Assembly (NCBI RefSeq): GCF_029714405.1
Contig: NZ_CP121651.1
Span: 248,001 to 312,000 of the forward strand
Direction of reading: 5' to 3'
DNA length: 64,000 bases
Source of the DNA: Bradyrhizobium sp. CB82
Lineage (GTDB): Bacteria > Pseudomonadota > Alphaproteobacteria > Rhizobiales > Xanthobacteraceae
A program made the position numbers and the translations under genes. This document shows positions 9,584 through 17,453 of the stretch, in pieces (the first letter of the stretch is position 1; each line of letters begins with the position of its first letter). Below the pieces are notes generated by a model. The model was not told where the DNA came from and did no database searches. It was given only the letters and a program-made list of their open reading frames with translations.

Positions 9584-10570
9584 TCACGTCTGGGGCGCGA
9601 CCGGATTAATTGGCTTCTGGCCGAGCAGAACGGCCCGCGCATTCTCGGCGGCCACCCGCCGGCACTCCTTCAGGGATTCGTCCGAGACGTAGGCGACATG
9701 CGGCGTGATGACACAGTTCTCGAGCCGGAGCAGTGCATTGCTCTCTGGCGTCCAGTGCTCGAGCTTTGCCGGTTCTTCCTCGATGTCGTCGAGCGCGGCG
9801 CCGGCGAGCCGGCCCGCTGCGAGTGCTTCGAAGAGCGCCGCGTTGTCGACGATCTTGCCGCGAGTACAGTTCACCAGGACAGCATCGGGGCGCATGCGGG
9901 CGAGCGCCGCGCCATCGACAAGGTGATGGGTCTCGGGCGTATAGGGGCAGAGGACGTGCACCAGCATGGCGTTAGCGAGCAGTTGATCCAGCTCAACCTT
10001 GCGAACGCCGAAGCTCCGCATGTAGCTCGCCGACACGTAAGGATCGCAGGCAACCACCGAAAAGCCGAACGGAACGAGCTTGTGGACCATGTTCTGGGCG
10101 ATTCGGCCAAAGCCGATGAGGCCGCAAGTCAGCCCGCGGAAGCGACGAATGGAGCCGCCACCCGCGCTCCAGTGCCAGCGCCCGCTGCGCGTCGCGGCGG
10201 CGTATTGGAAGAGTCGACGAAGAAGAGAAAAGCCGAGAGCGATCGCGTGGTCGGCAACCTCGTCGAGACAGTAGTCGGGCACGTTGGTCACGACGATTCC
10301 GTGCTCATGCGCGGCGTGTATATCGACGATGTCGACTCCGATTCCGTAGCGGCAGATCGCCTTGCAGCGCGTCAGGCGCTCGATGGTTTCGCGCGGTATC
10401 CTGGCATATTGCTGCAGAATAGCATCGGCATCGGACGCCTGCTCGGCGAGACCTTCGCCAGTCCGGCACTGCAGGCCGATAACCTCGGCCCCAATGGGCG
10501 CCAGCACGCTCTGCTCGATCGCGAGATCGGGGTAATCGTAGTCACTGACGTAGACTTTGAAACTCGCCAT
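9584..10570 (-). CDS. D-2-hydroxyacid dehydrogenase (NAD-dependent)
   Basis: 328-residue D-isomer-specific 2-hydroxyacid dehydrogenase, close to the PGDH/CtBP-like branch. The nucleotide-binding fold shows LIGFGRIAQNMV (about 147-158). Catalytic residues are visible: Arg in NCTRGKIVD (about 235), Glu in the DDIEEEP stretch (about 264) and His in VITPHVAYVSDES (about 292). GGAGGT lies five bases before the ATG. It follows the CUT2 binding protein gene and precedes the RraA-like gene, so it probably oxidises or reduces a 2-hydroxy acid made from the imported compound. The exact substrate cannot be deduced. Confidence 0.9.
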   Translation of the reverse strand: MASFKVYVSDYDYPDLAIEQSVLAPIGAEVIGLQCRTGEGLAEQASDADAILQQYARIPRETIERLTRCKAICRYGIGVDIVDIHAAHEHGIVVTNVPDYCLDEVADHAIALGFSLLRRLFQYAAATRSGRWHWSAGGGSIRRFRGLTCGLIGFGRIAQNMVHKLVPFGFSVVACDPYVSASYMRSFGVRKVELDQLLANAMLVHVLCPYTPETHHLVDGAALARMRPDAVLVNCTRGKIVDNAALFEALAAGRLAGAALDDIEEEPAKLEHWTPESNALLRLENCVITPHVAYVSDESLKECRRVAAENARAVLLGQKPINPVAPQT

Positions 10571-10651
10571 GCGACCTCCGTCGCTGCGTCATCTCGCGAG
10601 ACGGCCCAGCGGCGCGAGCCCGGGCCAATCGCTCGCGCCTCGCTGGAACCA

Positions 10652-11659
10652 TCAGGTATGCTTGAACAGTCTTACGTTCTCTCGAGTGATCCGCATCGTG
10701 CCGGTCTGGATCTTTTCGGGCAGCGGATCGATGCCGGCCGCCTTCCAGTCCGGAAGCACCTTCATGTCATTGGCATTAAGCCAATAGAGGAGGTGCGTGG
10801 CGATATAGGCCTCGGCATAGCTTTTTTGCGCAACCGAGCCGTAGATCGTGCCGTCCTCGATGAAGGGAAGCATGTCGTCGTTGCGATCCATCGCAACGAT
10901 CTTCACCTTTCCGGTCCGGTCGGCATCTCGGACGGCGATGGCGGAGCCCTTACCGCTGTCACCATCAGTGCCCCCGATCCCGACGACATCGGGATGGGCT
11001 TGAAGTGCCTGCGCGTAAGCGGTCGGTGCGTAGGAGGGATCGGCCTTGTCATTCACCACATCGACGACGGTGATCTCGGGATATTTTTCCTTGAAGATCG
11101 CCTTGTAGCCTTCGACGCGGTCGAGCACGTTCGGTGCGGGGAAGGTCCCCAGCAGCACCTTGCCCTTGCCGCCGATCGCCTGCGCGAGCATTTCGCCGCC
11201 AACTCGGCCTGCGTCGAAGCCGTTGATGCCGAGCGTGCAGAACCGTTTGCTGTTCGGCACGTCGCCGATGATGGTAGCGACGGGAATGCCGGCTTCGACT
11301 GCGCGGTCGATGCCCGGGGCCAAGGTGGCCGCATCCCCCGGAAAAATAAGGATTCCGGCGGGCCTGCGGGCCACGATCTCGTCAAGCTGGCGCGCCTGGC
11401 CGGCGGTATCGAAATCGAGCGGGCCGGTGAAGGTGGTGGTGACGCCGAGCTGCTTGCCCGAGTCTGAAAGACCGCGCTTGTGATCGACCCAGAACGGCAC
11501 CTGGGTTACGATCGAAAGAAACACATACTCCCCCTTCGCTTCCGCTGCATTGGCCTTGCTGCGGACATCGTTCGACGCCAGGAGCCCGGCGCCTGCCGCT
11601 CCGGCAAGCACCCCGGCCATGTTGAAGAGGTGACGTCTTGTCATATCCATCTCGGTCAT
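10652..11659 (-). CDS. Tat-exported CUT2 sugar-binding protein (RbsB-like)
   Basis: 335-residue periplasmic binding protein of the ribose/xylose (CUT2) type. I place the start at 11659 (MTEMDMTRRHLF) because AGGAGG lies six bases upstream; an open frame continues further up but without need. TRRHLFNMAG followed by a hydrophobic stretch is a twin-arginine signal; cleavage is likely near ANA (about residue 37). Family features include LDEIVARRPAGILIFPGD and GIGGTDGDSGKGSAI near the second hinge. It is encoded with its own permease and ATPase upstream. Sec-type signals are usual in this family, so Tat export is a little unusual. Confidence 0.9.
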   Translation of the reverse strand: MTEMDMTRRHLFNMAGVLAGAAGAGLLASNDVRSKANAAEAKGEYVFLSIVTQVPFWVDHKRGLSDSGKQLGVTTTFTGPLDFDTAGQARQLDEIVARRPAGILIFPGDAATLAPGIDRAVEAGIPVATIIGDVPNSKRFCTLGINGFDAGRVGGEMLAQAIGGKGKVLLGTFPAPNVLDRVEGYKAIFKEKYPEITVVDVVNDKADPSYAPTAYAQALQAHPDVVGIGGTDGDSGKGSAIAVRDADRTGKVKIVAMDRNDDMLPFIEDGTIYGSVAQKSYAEAYIATHLLYWLNANDMKVLPDWKAAGIDPLPEKIQTGTMRITRENVRLFKHT

Positions 11660-11767
11660 CGTGTCCTCCTGAATGATCGTTGTGATGCACGAGCGTCCCG
11701 AATCGGAAGTACGCTTGATCTTTGCTGTGTCCTCCTGAGCGAACCTGGATTCGAAGAACATTCAATC

Positions 11768-12757
11768 TCAGCGCGGCCGGCCGCGCACGAGCATGTCCAG
11801 CGCGACCGCGACAGTGAGCACGATTCCGGTGACCACCATCTGCCAGTAGATGGAGACGGCGAGCATGATCATCGCATTGTTGATGAGGGCCACGAATATC
11901 ACGCCCAAAAAGGCGCCGAGCACCGTGCCTTCGCCGCCGCGCAGACTAGCGCCGCCGATGACCGCAGCTGCGAGCACCTGCAGTTCGAGCGCATTGCCGG
12001 CGGTGGGCGTCCCAGCCATTAGCCGTGAGGCGAGCAGCATGCCCGCAAGGGTCGCGAGCAGGCTGGAGGCGACATAGGCGGAAACGCGCACGCGGTCGAC
12101 CGGGATGCCGGACAGTCGAGCTGCCGCTTCGTTGGCCCCTACAAAATAGAGCTGGCGCAGTGCACGTGTATGGCGAAGCGCAAGGTCCGCGATCAGAACG
12201 ATCAGCGCCATGATCCAGACTGTCAGCGGAATGCCAGCAATTCCCGCGCTGCCAACGAAGCCGAAGGACGAGGGCAGGCCGCTGACCGAGAAGCCGTCGG
12301 TCAGCACCAGCGCAATGCCACGGGCGACCGAAAGCGTGCCGAGCGTAGCGACCAACGGATTGACACCGACGCGGGTCACCAAAAACCCGTTGATCGCGCC
12401 TATCGCCGCTCCGACCAGCATCGTCCCGGCCAGCGCGATCTGGATCGGCAGGCCCTTGACCACGAGCAGCGCGAGCACGGTACCGGTCAGTGCGAGAACG
12501 GAGCCCACCGAGAGATCGAAACCTCCGGACACAAGGAGGAAGGTCATGCCCACGGCGATGATTGCAGTCGGCGCGAGGCCGATGGCCATTGCGCGGAAAT
12601 TGGCGGCTGTCAGGAAATACGGACTCACGAATGCCATTGCGGTCACGACGGCCGCGATCAGGACGATCAGCGTGATCTCGCGGGCTTCGACCACCCGTCC
12701 GAGCCTGAAGGCCCGCCTTCGGCGCGGCCAGTGCATGGAATCCTGCAGGGCCTTCAT
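11768..12757 (-). CDS. CUT2 sugar ABC transporter permease (RbsC-like)
   Basis: 329-residue inner-membrane permease with about eight to ten helices. Conserved family segments are GGFDLSVGSVLALTG (about 77-91), NGFLVTRVGVNPLVATLGT and the late GGASLRGGEGTVLGAFLG. Its ATG overlaps the upstream ATPase stop (ATGA), so the two are translationally coupled. GGGAGG is the ribosome site. It forms the channel for the binding protein encoded next. Confidence 0.93.
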   Translation of the reverse strand: MKALQDSMHWPRRRRAFRLGRVVEAREITLIVLIAAVVTAMAFVSPYFLTAANFRAMAIGLAPTAIIAVGMTFLLVSGGFDLSVGSVLALTGTVLALLVVKGLPIQIALAGTMLVGAAIGAINGFLVTRVGVNPLVATLGTLSVARGIALVLTDGFSVSGLPSSFGFVGSAGIAGIPLTVWIMALIVLIADLALRHTRALRQLYFVGANEAAARLSGIPVDRVRVSAYVASSLLATLAGMLLASRLMAGTPTAGNALELQVLAAAVIGGASLRGGEGTVLGAFLGVIFVALINNAMIMLAVSIYWQMVVTGIVLTVAVALDMLVRGRPR

Positions 12758-14310
12758 TGTGAGCCTCCCGAGGTTCGCGGCGCCACAGCAACCCCCGTCG
12801 CGAGAGCCATCACCTTGTCTTCGCTCGCCTCGGCGCGCGAAAGCTCTTCGACGATTGCCCCTTCGCGCATGATCAAGATGCGATCCGATAGACCAATGAG
12901 CTCGGGCAGGTCCGAAGAGATGACAAGAAGTGCGGCGCCTTTACTGGCAAGGCGACGGAGCTCGGCGTGGATTTCGACCTTGGCCGCCACGTCCACGCCT
13001 TTCGTCGGCTCGTCGACGATCAGGATGCGCGGCTCGGTCGCAAGCCATTTCGCAAGCAACGTCTTCTGTTGGTTGCCGCCACTCAGGTGTCGGATCGATT
13101 GCTCGAGGCCCATGCTTCGGATACGCAACCGGCTTACGGCCCTGCGGGCCAGCTCATTTTCCCGCGCGCGATCGACCAGACCGAAGCGCGATACGCGCGA
13201 CAGCGACGCGGCGATGATGTTGTCGGCAACCGACCTGTCAAGGAAGAGGCCATCGGTTTTACGGTCGCCGGGGAGATAGGCTATTCCGTGCTCAATCGCC
13301 GTGCCAATGCTCCCGAGATTGACGGGGCGGCCGTCGATCAGGATGCGGCCGGCGTTGACTGTGCGCGCTCCGACGAGCGCCCGACCCAGCTCACTGCGCC
13401 CCGAGCCCAACAGGCCGGCAAGGCCAACGATCTCACCTGCATGAAGCGACAATCCTATCTCGCGGAAATGCCCATCGGCCGACAAATGCTGCGCGCTGAG
13501 CCGCTCGGCGCCTGTCAGAACCGGCTCAGCTACTGTGTCTTCGGCGATGTCGCAGCCGACCATGTGGCGGACGATTTCGTCCGCCGAGGTCGCAACAGCG
13601 AGCCAAGTCCCGATCTTTTGCCCATCGCGCATGACGGTGATGCGGTCGGCGATTGCCAGTATTTCGCTCATTTGATGGCTGATGTAGATGGTCGCTATGC
13701 CGTGACCCCGCAGCCGGCGGAGAAGAGTAAACAACCTGTTCACCTCGCGCGACGTAAGCGCCGAGGTCGGCTCGTCGAGGAGGAGCAAGCCCGCACGCAG
13801 CGACAAAGCCTTGGCTATTTCAACGAGCTGTCGCGTTGCCGTGTCGAGCGAAGCGACCGATCGGCTGACGTCTACCTCCACGCCAAGTTCGGCGAGCAGG
13901 TTTCGCGCGCGATCGTAGAGCTTGCCCCAGCGCATGATTCCGCCCGGCAAGGTCGGTGGATGGTTGGCATAGATATTCTCGGCAATGCTGACCGCGGGGA
14001 CGAGGCTGAGCTCCTGAAATACTGTGCCGATGCCGAGGTCCTGTGCCTGGCGTGGTGATGCGAGACGGACCGGTGTGCCGTCGAAACGGATCTCGCCCGC
14101 ATCCGGCGCGAACACGCCGGAGACCATGTTCATGAGCGTTGATTTGCCCGCGCCGTTTTCGCCCACGATGGCATGGATCTCGCCTGGCCACACGTCGAGC
14201 GAGAGGTCAATCACCGCGGGAATGCCGTTGAATGCTTTGCTGAGGCCGCGGAGTGCGAGCCGCGGTTGGCGGTCGGCATCAGGGGAAAGGCGAGCCTCGG
14301 CGGTCATCAT
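12754..14310 (-). CDS. CUT2 sugar ABC transporter ATPase (RbsA-like, two ABC domains)
   Basis: 518-residue tandem ATPase typical of CUT2 importers. Domain 1 has Walker A GENGAGKST (about residue 53), a degenerate signature LDTATRQLVEIAKAL, and Walker B LLLLDEPTSAL. Domain 2 has a non-canonical P-loop GLLGSGRSELGRA (about 293), signature LSGGNQQKTLLAKWL and Walker B ILIVDEPTKGVDV. The altered second P-loop is normal for RbsA-like proteins. Its start overlaps the stop of the GntR regulator gene by four bases, and its stop overlaps the permease start. Confidence 0.93.
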   Translation of the reverse strand: MMTAEARLSPDADRQPRLALRGLSKAFNGIPAVIDLSLDVWPGEIHAIVGENGAGKSTLMNMVSGVFAPDAGEIRFDGTPVRLASPRQAQDLGIGTVFQELSLVPAVSIAENIYANHPPTLPGGIMRWGKLYDRARNLLAELGVEVDVSRSVASLDTATRQLVEIAKALSLRAGLLLLDEPTSALTSREVNRLFTLLRRLRGHGIATIYISHQMSEILAIADRITVMRDGQKIGTWLAVATSADEIVRHMVGCDIAEDTVAEPVLTGAERLSAQHLSADGHFREIGLSLHAGEIVGLAGLLGSGRSELGRALVGARTVNAGRILIDGRPVNLGSIGTAIEHGIAYLPGDRKTDGLFLDRSVADNIIAASLSRVSRFGLVDRARENELARRAVSRLRIRSMGLEQSIRHLSGGNQQKTLLAKWLATEPRILIVDEPTKGVDVAAKVEIHAELRRLASKGAALLVISSDLPELIGLSDRILIMREGAIVEELSRAEASEDKVMALATGVAVAPRTSGGSQ

Positions 14311-15026
14311 CGGGTCGAACCGATCATTGCGAGCGGCGGCGGCCCGCGTGAGGTGGAATCGGCCGCGGCGATGTCTTCGATATTGCGCGTATAGGCAGAT
14401 CGCGTGCGCTCGATGTGGCGGTCGAGGATGACCATCACTTCGTCTTCCTGCTTTCGCCGGATGGCGTCGAGGATCTGCTTGTGTTCCTCATAGGACAGGC
14501 GAGTGTGATCGGGGCGTGTGGCGAGATGTGTCCGCAGCGCCGCCACCTTCGGCACAATGCGGCCATACGTATCGGCAAAGTAGCGGTTGCCGCAAGTGGC
14601 GAAGAACTGCTCGTGGAAAGCACTGTCGAGCCGAAGATACGTGCGCTCATCGCCGGCAGCACGCGCCTCATCCATTTGAGCGCAGACCTTGGCGAGACCA
14701 TCGACAAGCTGCGAGCGATTGCGCTCGATCGCGAGGTGGAGAGCGGCCGCTTCCAGCGTCTGCCTGAGCTCACAGATCTCGATCACCTCCACCGCACTCA
14801 AAGTGAAAACGAAGGTTCCTGATTGCGGGACGATGGTGACGAGCCCCTCCATTCGCAGCTGCGCCAGTGCTTCGCGCACCGGCGTCTTGCTGATCCCGAG
14901 GGAGGCAGCGAGCTGACTCTCGGAAAGAGCTGAACCAATCGGCAGCGTTCCTTCGATGATGGCCGTTCGGATTTGTTGCAGCGCAATTGCCGCAAGAGAA
15001 GCCGGGCGTTCGATGAGAGAGACCAT
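14307..15026 (-). CDS. GntR/FadR-type transcriptional regulator (FCD domain)
   Basis: 239-residue regulator: an N-terminal winged helix (GSALSESQLAASLGISKTPV, about 31-50, then VREALAQLRMEGLV) and a C-terminal FCD ligand domain with acidic and His residues (LRLDSAFHEQFF; EEHKQILDAIRR; ILDRHIERT) that usually bind a carboxylate, often with a metal. It is first in the leftward operon and overlaps the ATPase start, so it would be autoregulated. It probably controls both divergent operons through the 15.0-15.23 kb region and responds to a sugar acid or lactone-derived acid (inference). Confidence 0.9.
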   Translation of the reverse strand: MVSLIERPASLAAIALQQIRTAIIEGTLPIGSALSESQLAASLGISKTPVREALAQLRMEGLVTIVPQSGTFVFTLSAVEVIEICELRQTLEAAALHLAIERNRSQLVDGLAKVCAQMDEARAAGDERTYLRLDSAFHEQFFATCGNRYFADTYGRIVPKVAALRTHLATRPDHTRLSYEEHKQILDAIRRKQEDEVMVILDRHIERTRSAYTRNIEDIAAADSTSRGPPPLAMIGSTR

Positions 15027-15102
15027 GTGCTGAGATGCCTTCGCTTTAGTGGCACCAACGTGAGCTGTTGAAAAAATGGCTTCTTCCGTCGGCCGGTGTG
15101 TG

Positions 15103-15146
15103 ATATAGCAGATCTAAAGGAAAAGGTATCAGATCTAAGATATCAG
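15103..15146. promoter_or_regulatory. candidate GntR operator: two CAGATCTAA repeats, 21 bp apart
   Basis: In the divergent intergenic region the 9-mer CAGATCTAA occurs at 15109-15117 and again at 15130-15138. The 21-bp period is two helical turns, so two dimers would bind the same face. Each copy contains the self-complementary AGATCT, and the outer flanks GATATAG and AAGATATC extend the symmetry. The site lies between the regulator start (15026) and the lactonase gene start (15233). Assignment to the adjacent GntR protein is inference. Confidence 0.5.
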
Positions 15147-15232
15147 TCAACCTTAGGGCAGGGTGCGGCCTATGCTTGCGGGCGTTCTGCAGGTGAGCGG
15201 TGCGGCGGTGTGTTCCTTCGGAGCGAAGCCCG

Positions 15233-16105
15233 ATGAGCGAAGTGCATCTCATCGTCGATTGCCAAAACATCCTCGGCGAAGGGCTGACTTGGGACCCAGC
15301 AGCACGACATCTCTACTGGGTCGACATCGAGGCGAGCGAAATCTGGAGTCTCGATCCGGCCACCGGGCGGACGTCTACCCACAAGGCGCAGGAGCGTGTC
15401 ACTTGCCTCGCACCACGCGCGAACGATGGATTGATCGTTGCGTTCGCCAGCGGGTTCGCGCTTTACGATCCGACAACCGGAGAACGCAAGGATTTGGTTG
15501 CGTTCGAACCCGAAAACCCCAACACGCGCCTCAACGACGGCCGGACTGATCGCCAGGGGCGATTGGTTGCGGGCGGATTCGACGAACGGGAAGGGAAGTT
15601 CGTCTCGAGCGTCGTTCGGATTGACCAAGATCATCGCGTGACGACGTTGCTTACCGGCGTCGCTTGCGCAAACGGCATCTGCTTCAGCGCGGATGGGCGA
15701 ACGATGTATTTCGCCGATTCACCGGCGCGCACTATGTGGGCCTACGATTACGATGGTCAAACAAGCGCCGTCACCAACCGACGCGTCCTCAATCGGTTCG
15801 ACGATCAGCCGGGCCTACCAGACGGGTCCTGCATTGATGCCGAAGGCTTCATCTGGAATGCACAGTGGAATGGGCGTCGCGTGGTGCGATTCGCGCCGGA
15901 CGGACGGGTCGACCGTATCGTGCCGATGCCGGTCCTCAATCCGACTTGCGTGACGTTCGGAGGCGATGGCCTCGACACGCTCTACATCACCACGGCGCGC
16001 TATCTGATGACGCCCGAGCAATTCGCGGCCGAGCCGCAATCAGGCGCGCTCTTTGCGATCACGCCGGGCGTAAGGGGTATCGCGGACTGCGCATTTTGTG
16101 GCTGA
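15233..16105 (+). CDS. SMP-30/gluconolactonase family lactonase
   Basis: 290-residue six-bladed beta-propeller of the SMP-30/regucalcin/gluconolactonase family. Metal ligands of the family are visible: Glu in LGEGLTWD (about 16), Asn in TRLNDGRTD (about 100), Asn in ACANGICFS and Asp in LPDGSCID. Such enzymes open sugar lactones to acids in a Ca/Zn-dependent way. I chose the ATG at 15233 (MSEVHLIV) over an upstream in-frame start because the homology begins there and GGAGCG precedes it. It is first in the rightward operon with a second CUT2 transporter. Confidence 0.88.
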   Translation: MSEVHLIVDCQNILGEGLTWDPAARHLYWVDIEASEIWSLDPATGRTSTHKAQERVTCLAPRANDGLIVAFASGFALYDPTTGERKDLVAFEPENPNTRLNDGRTDRQGRLVAGGFDEREGKFVSSVVRIDQDHRVTTLLTGVACANGICFSADGRTMYFADSPARTMWAYDYDGQTSAVTNRRVLNRFDDQPGLPDGSCIDAEGFIWNAQWNGRRVVRFAPDGRVDRIVPMPVLNPTCVTFGGDGLDTLYITTARYLMTPEQFAAEPQSGALFAITPGVRGIADCAFCG

Positions 16106-16183
16106 AGCGGGAATATCCTTCGGAGACAGCGAACAAGGAACGAACGAGCAAGAACAGTTCGAACATCAAAACGGGAGGAAGTC

Positions 16184-17221
16184 ATGGCTCCAGGAAGGAA
16201 AGTGTTGGCGGTCGCCGCCGCCATCTTCGCGCTGGTGATGGCGAGTAGCGCACGAGCCGATGAGTATCCCGCGCCCAAGCCGCTGAAACCGGAAGCGCAA
16301 GCTCCGATCAAAGCCTTCAAGGGCGCCAAGAGTGCGCGGATGGCCTACATGCCGCCGGCGACTGAATTCAACTACTACATCGCTATCGGCGAGGGCATTA
16401 AGGACGCAGCTGCAAAACGCGGGATCGAAACCTTCATGCTCGCGCCACAAAGCGGCGCCGACATCAATGGCCAGATGGGGATGATCCAGGACGTGATCAA
16501 TCAAGGAGTTGCGGCCATCATCCTTTCCACGCACGACGAGCACGCCGCTGCACCGTTGGTCAAGCGAGCAGTGGCCCAGGGCATCGCGGTTGTGATTGTC
16601 AATTCCGACATCGCGGATTTTCCGACCCCGATTCACGCGGTCGTCGGCTACTCCCAGCGAAATGGGACGCACAACGAGGGCGAGTACGCCCTGAAGCTGG
16701 TCGACGACAAGCCGATGATGGTCGGTATTCTTGAAGGTCAGCCCGGCTATCATTCAACCGAGCGCGTCGGTGGATTTCTCGACGCGATCAAGGGATCGAA
16801 GCTGAAGGTGGCCTCCAGCCTCGACGGCAAGTGGAACGTCGAAGGCGGCAATGCCGCGGCGATGGACATGCTGCAGGCGCATCCGGAAATCCAACTGATC
16901 TTTGCCGCCAATGACTACGAGATTCTCGGCGCGGCGCAGGCGGCGAAGGCGCTGGGTCGGAAGGATCTTCTGTTGTTCGGCAATGATGGAGACACCGGCG
17001 CGGGGCTTGAACCGATCGCGGCGGGGATCGTCACCGCCACGGTCGACACGACGCCGTTCGTCATGGGGCAGGTCGTCTTGCAGGTCACGGCCGACGTGCT
17101 CGACAACAAGTACCCCGGCGGTTGGGTCGAGACGCCGACACGCATCGTCGACAAGAGCAACGTGCTCGACGTCCTGCGCCACCCCGAAGTGCTTTATCCA
17201 AAGCCGTCGAAGAAATACTAG
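16184..17221 (+). CDS. CUT2 sugar-binding protein, second system (RbsB-like)
   Basis: 345-residue periplasmic binding protein with a Sec signal peptide (LAVAAAIFALVMASSARA, cut near residue 25). Family features include MIQDVINQGVAAIILSTHD in the first lobe and LLLFGNDGDTGAGLEPI in the second. It differs markedly from the Tat-exported binding protein of the divergent operon, so the two transporters are not a recent duplication. GGGAGGAAG is a strong ribosome site. The stop codon lies inside the start of a large palindrome that separates it from the ATPase gene. Confidence 0.9.
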   Translation: MAPGRKVLAVAAAIFALVMASSARADEYPAPKPLKPEAQAPIKAFKGAKSARMAYMPPATEFNYYIAIGEGIKDAAAKRGIETFMLAPQSGADINGQMGMIQDVINQGVAAIILSTHDEHAAAPLVKRAVAQGIAVVIVNSDIADFPTPIHAVVGYSQRNGTHNEGEYALKLVDDKPMMVGILEGQPGYHSTERVGGFLDAIKGSKLKVASSLDGKWNVEGGNAAAMDMLQAHPEIQLIFAANDYEILGAAQAAKALGRKDLLLFGNDGDTGAGLEPIAAGIVTATVDTTPFVMGQVVLQVTADVLDNKYPGGWVETPTRIVDKSNVLDVLRHPEVLYPKPSKKY

Positions 17222-17293
17222 TGGTCCGATTCGAACATTTGCACCCGGTTCGGGTGGGCTCGTTTGCGATTGTTAGAATCGAAGGACCACTAG
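17218..17293 (+). repeat. nested palindrome between binding-protein and ATPase genes
   Basis: The arms CTAGTGGTCC (17218-17227) and GGACCACTAG (17284-17293) are exact inverse complements. Inside them GATTCGAACA pairs with TGTTAGAATC (one mismatch), and the loop holds a third hairpin CACCCG-GTT-CGGGTG (17243-17257). The RNA would fold into a long stem directly after the binding-protein stop. Such a structure could protect the binding-protein mRNA 3' end or reduce read-through, giving excess binding protein over ATPase. A related half-arm (GGTCCGATTCTAACATTC) occurs at 59606-59623, so it is also a dispersed repeat. Confidence 0.7.
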
Positions 17294-17453
17294 CAAATAT
17301 AAATGCTGGTGGAGCGCTTCCGAGTCCGCGGGGAGAGGGGGCAGCGAATGTCAAATCCGCTCCACCAGCTTGAGGAAGCTGGATCGCGATGTCGGAACTG
17401 CGTTCGGTCCTCGACAAGAACCAAAGCGGGCGAAAAAGCGCGCCGGAGCGCTC

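Noticed and set aside
9698..11467. 589-codon open frame on the plus strand
   Set aside because: It is antisense to the hydroxyacid dehydrogenase and CUT2 binding-protein genes, has no ribosome site and no family features; a by-product of high-GC codon use.
12170..13279. 369-codon plus-strand frame
   Set aside because: Antisense to the CUT2 permease and ATPase; no coding signals.
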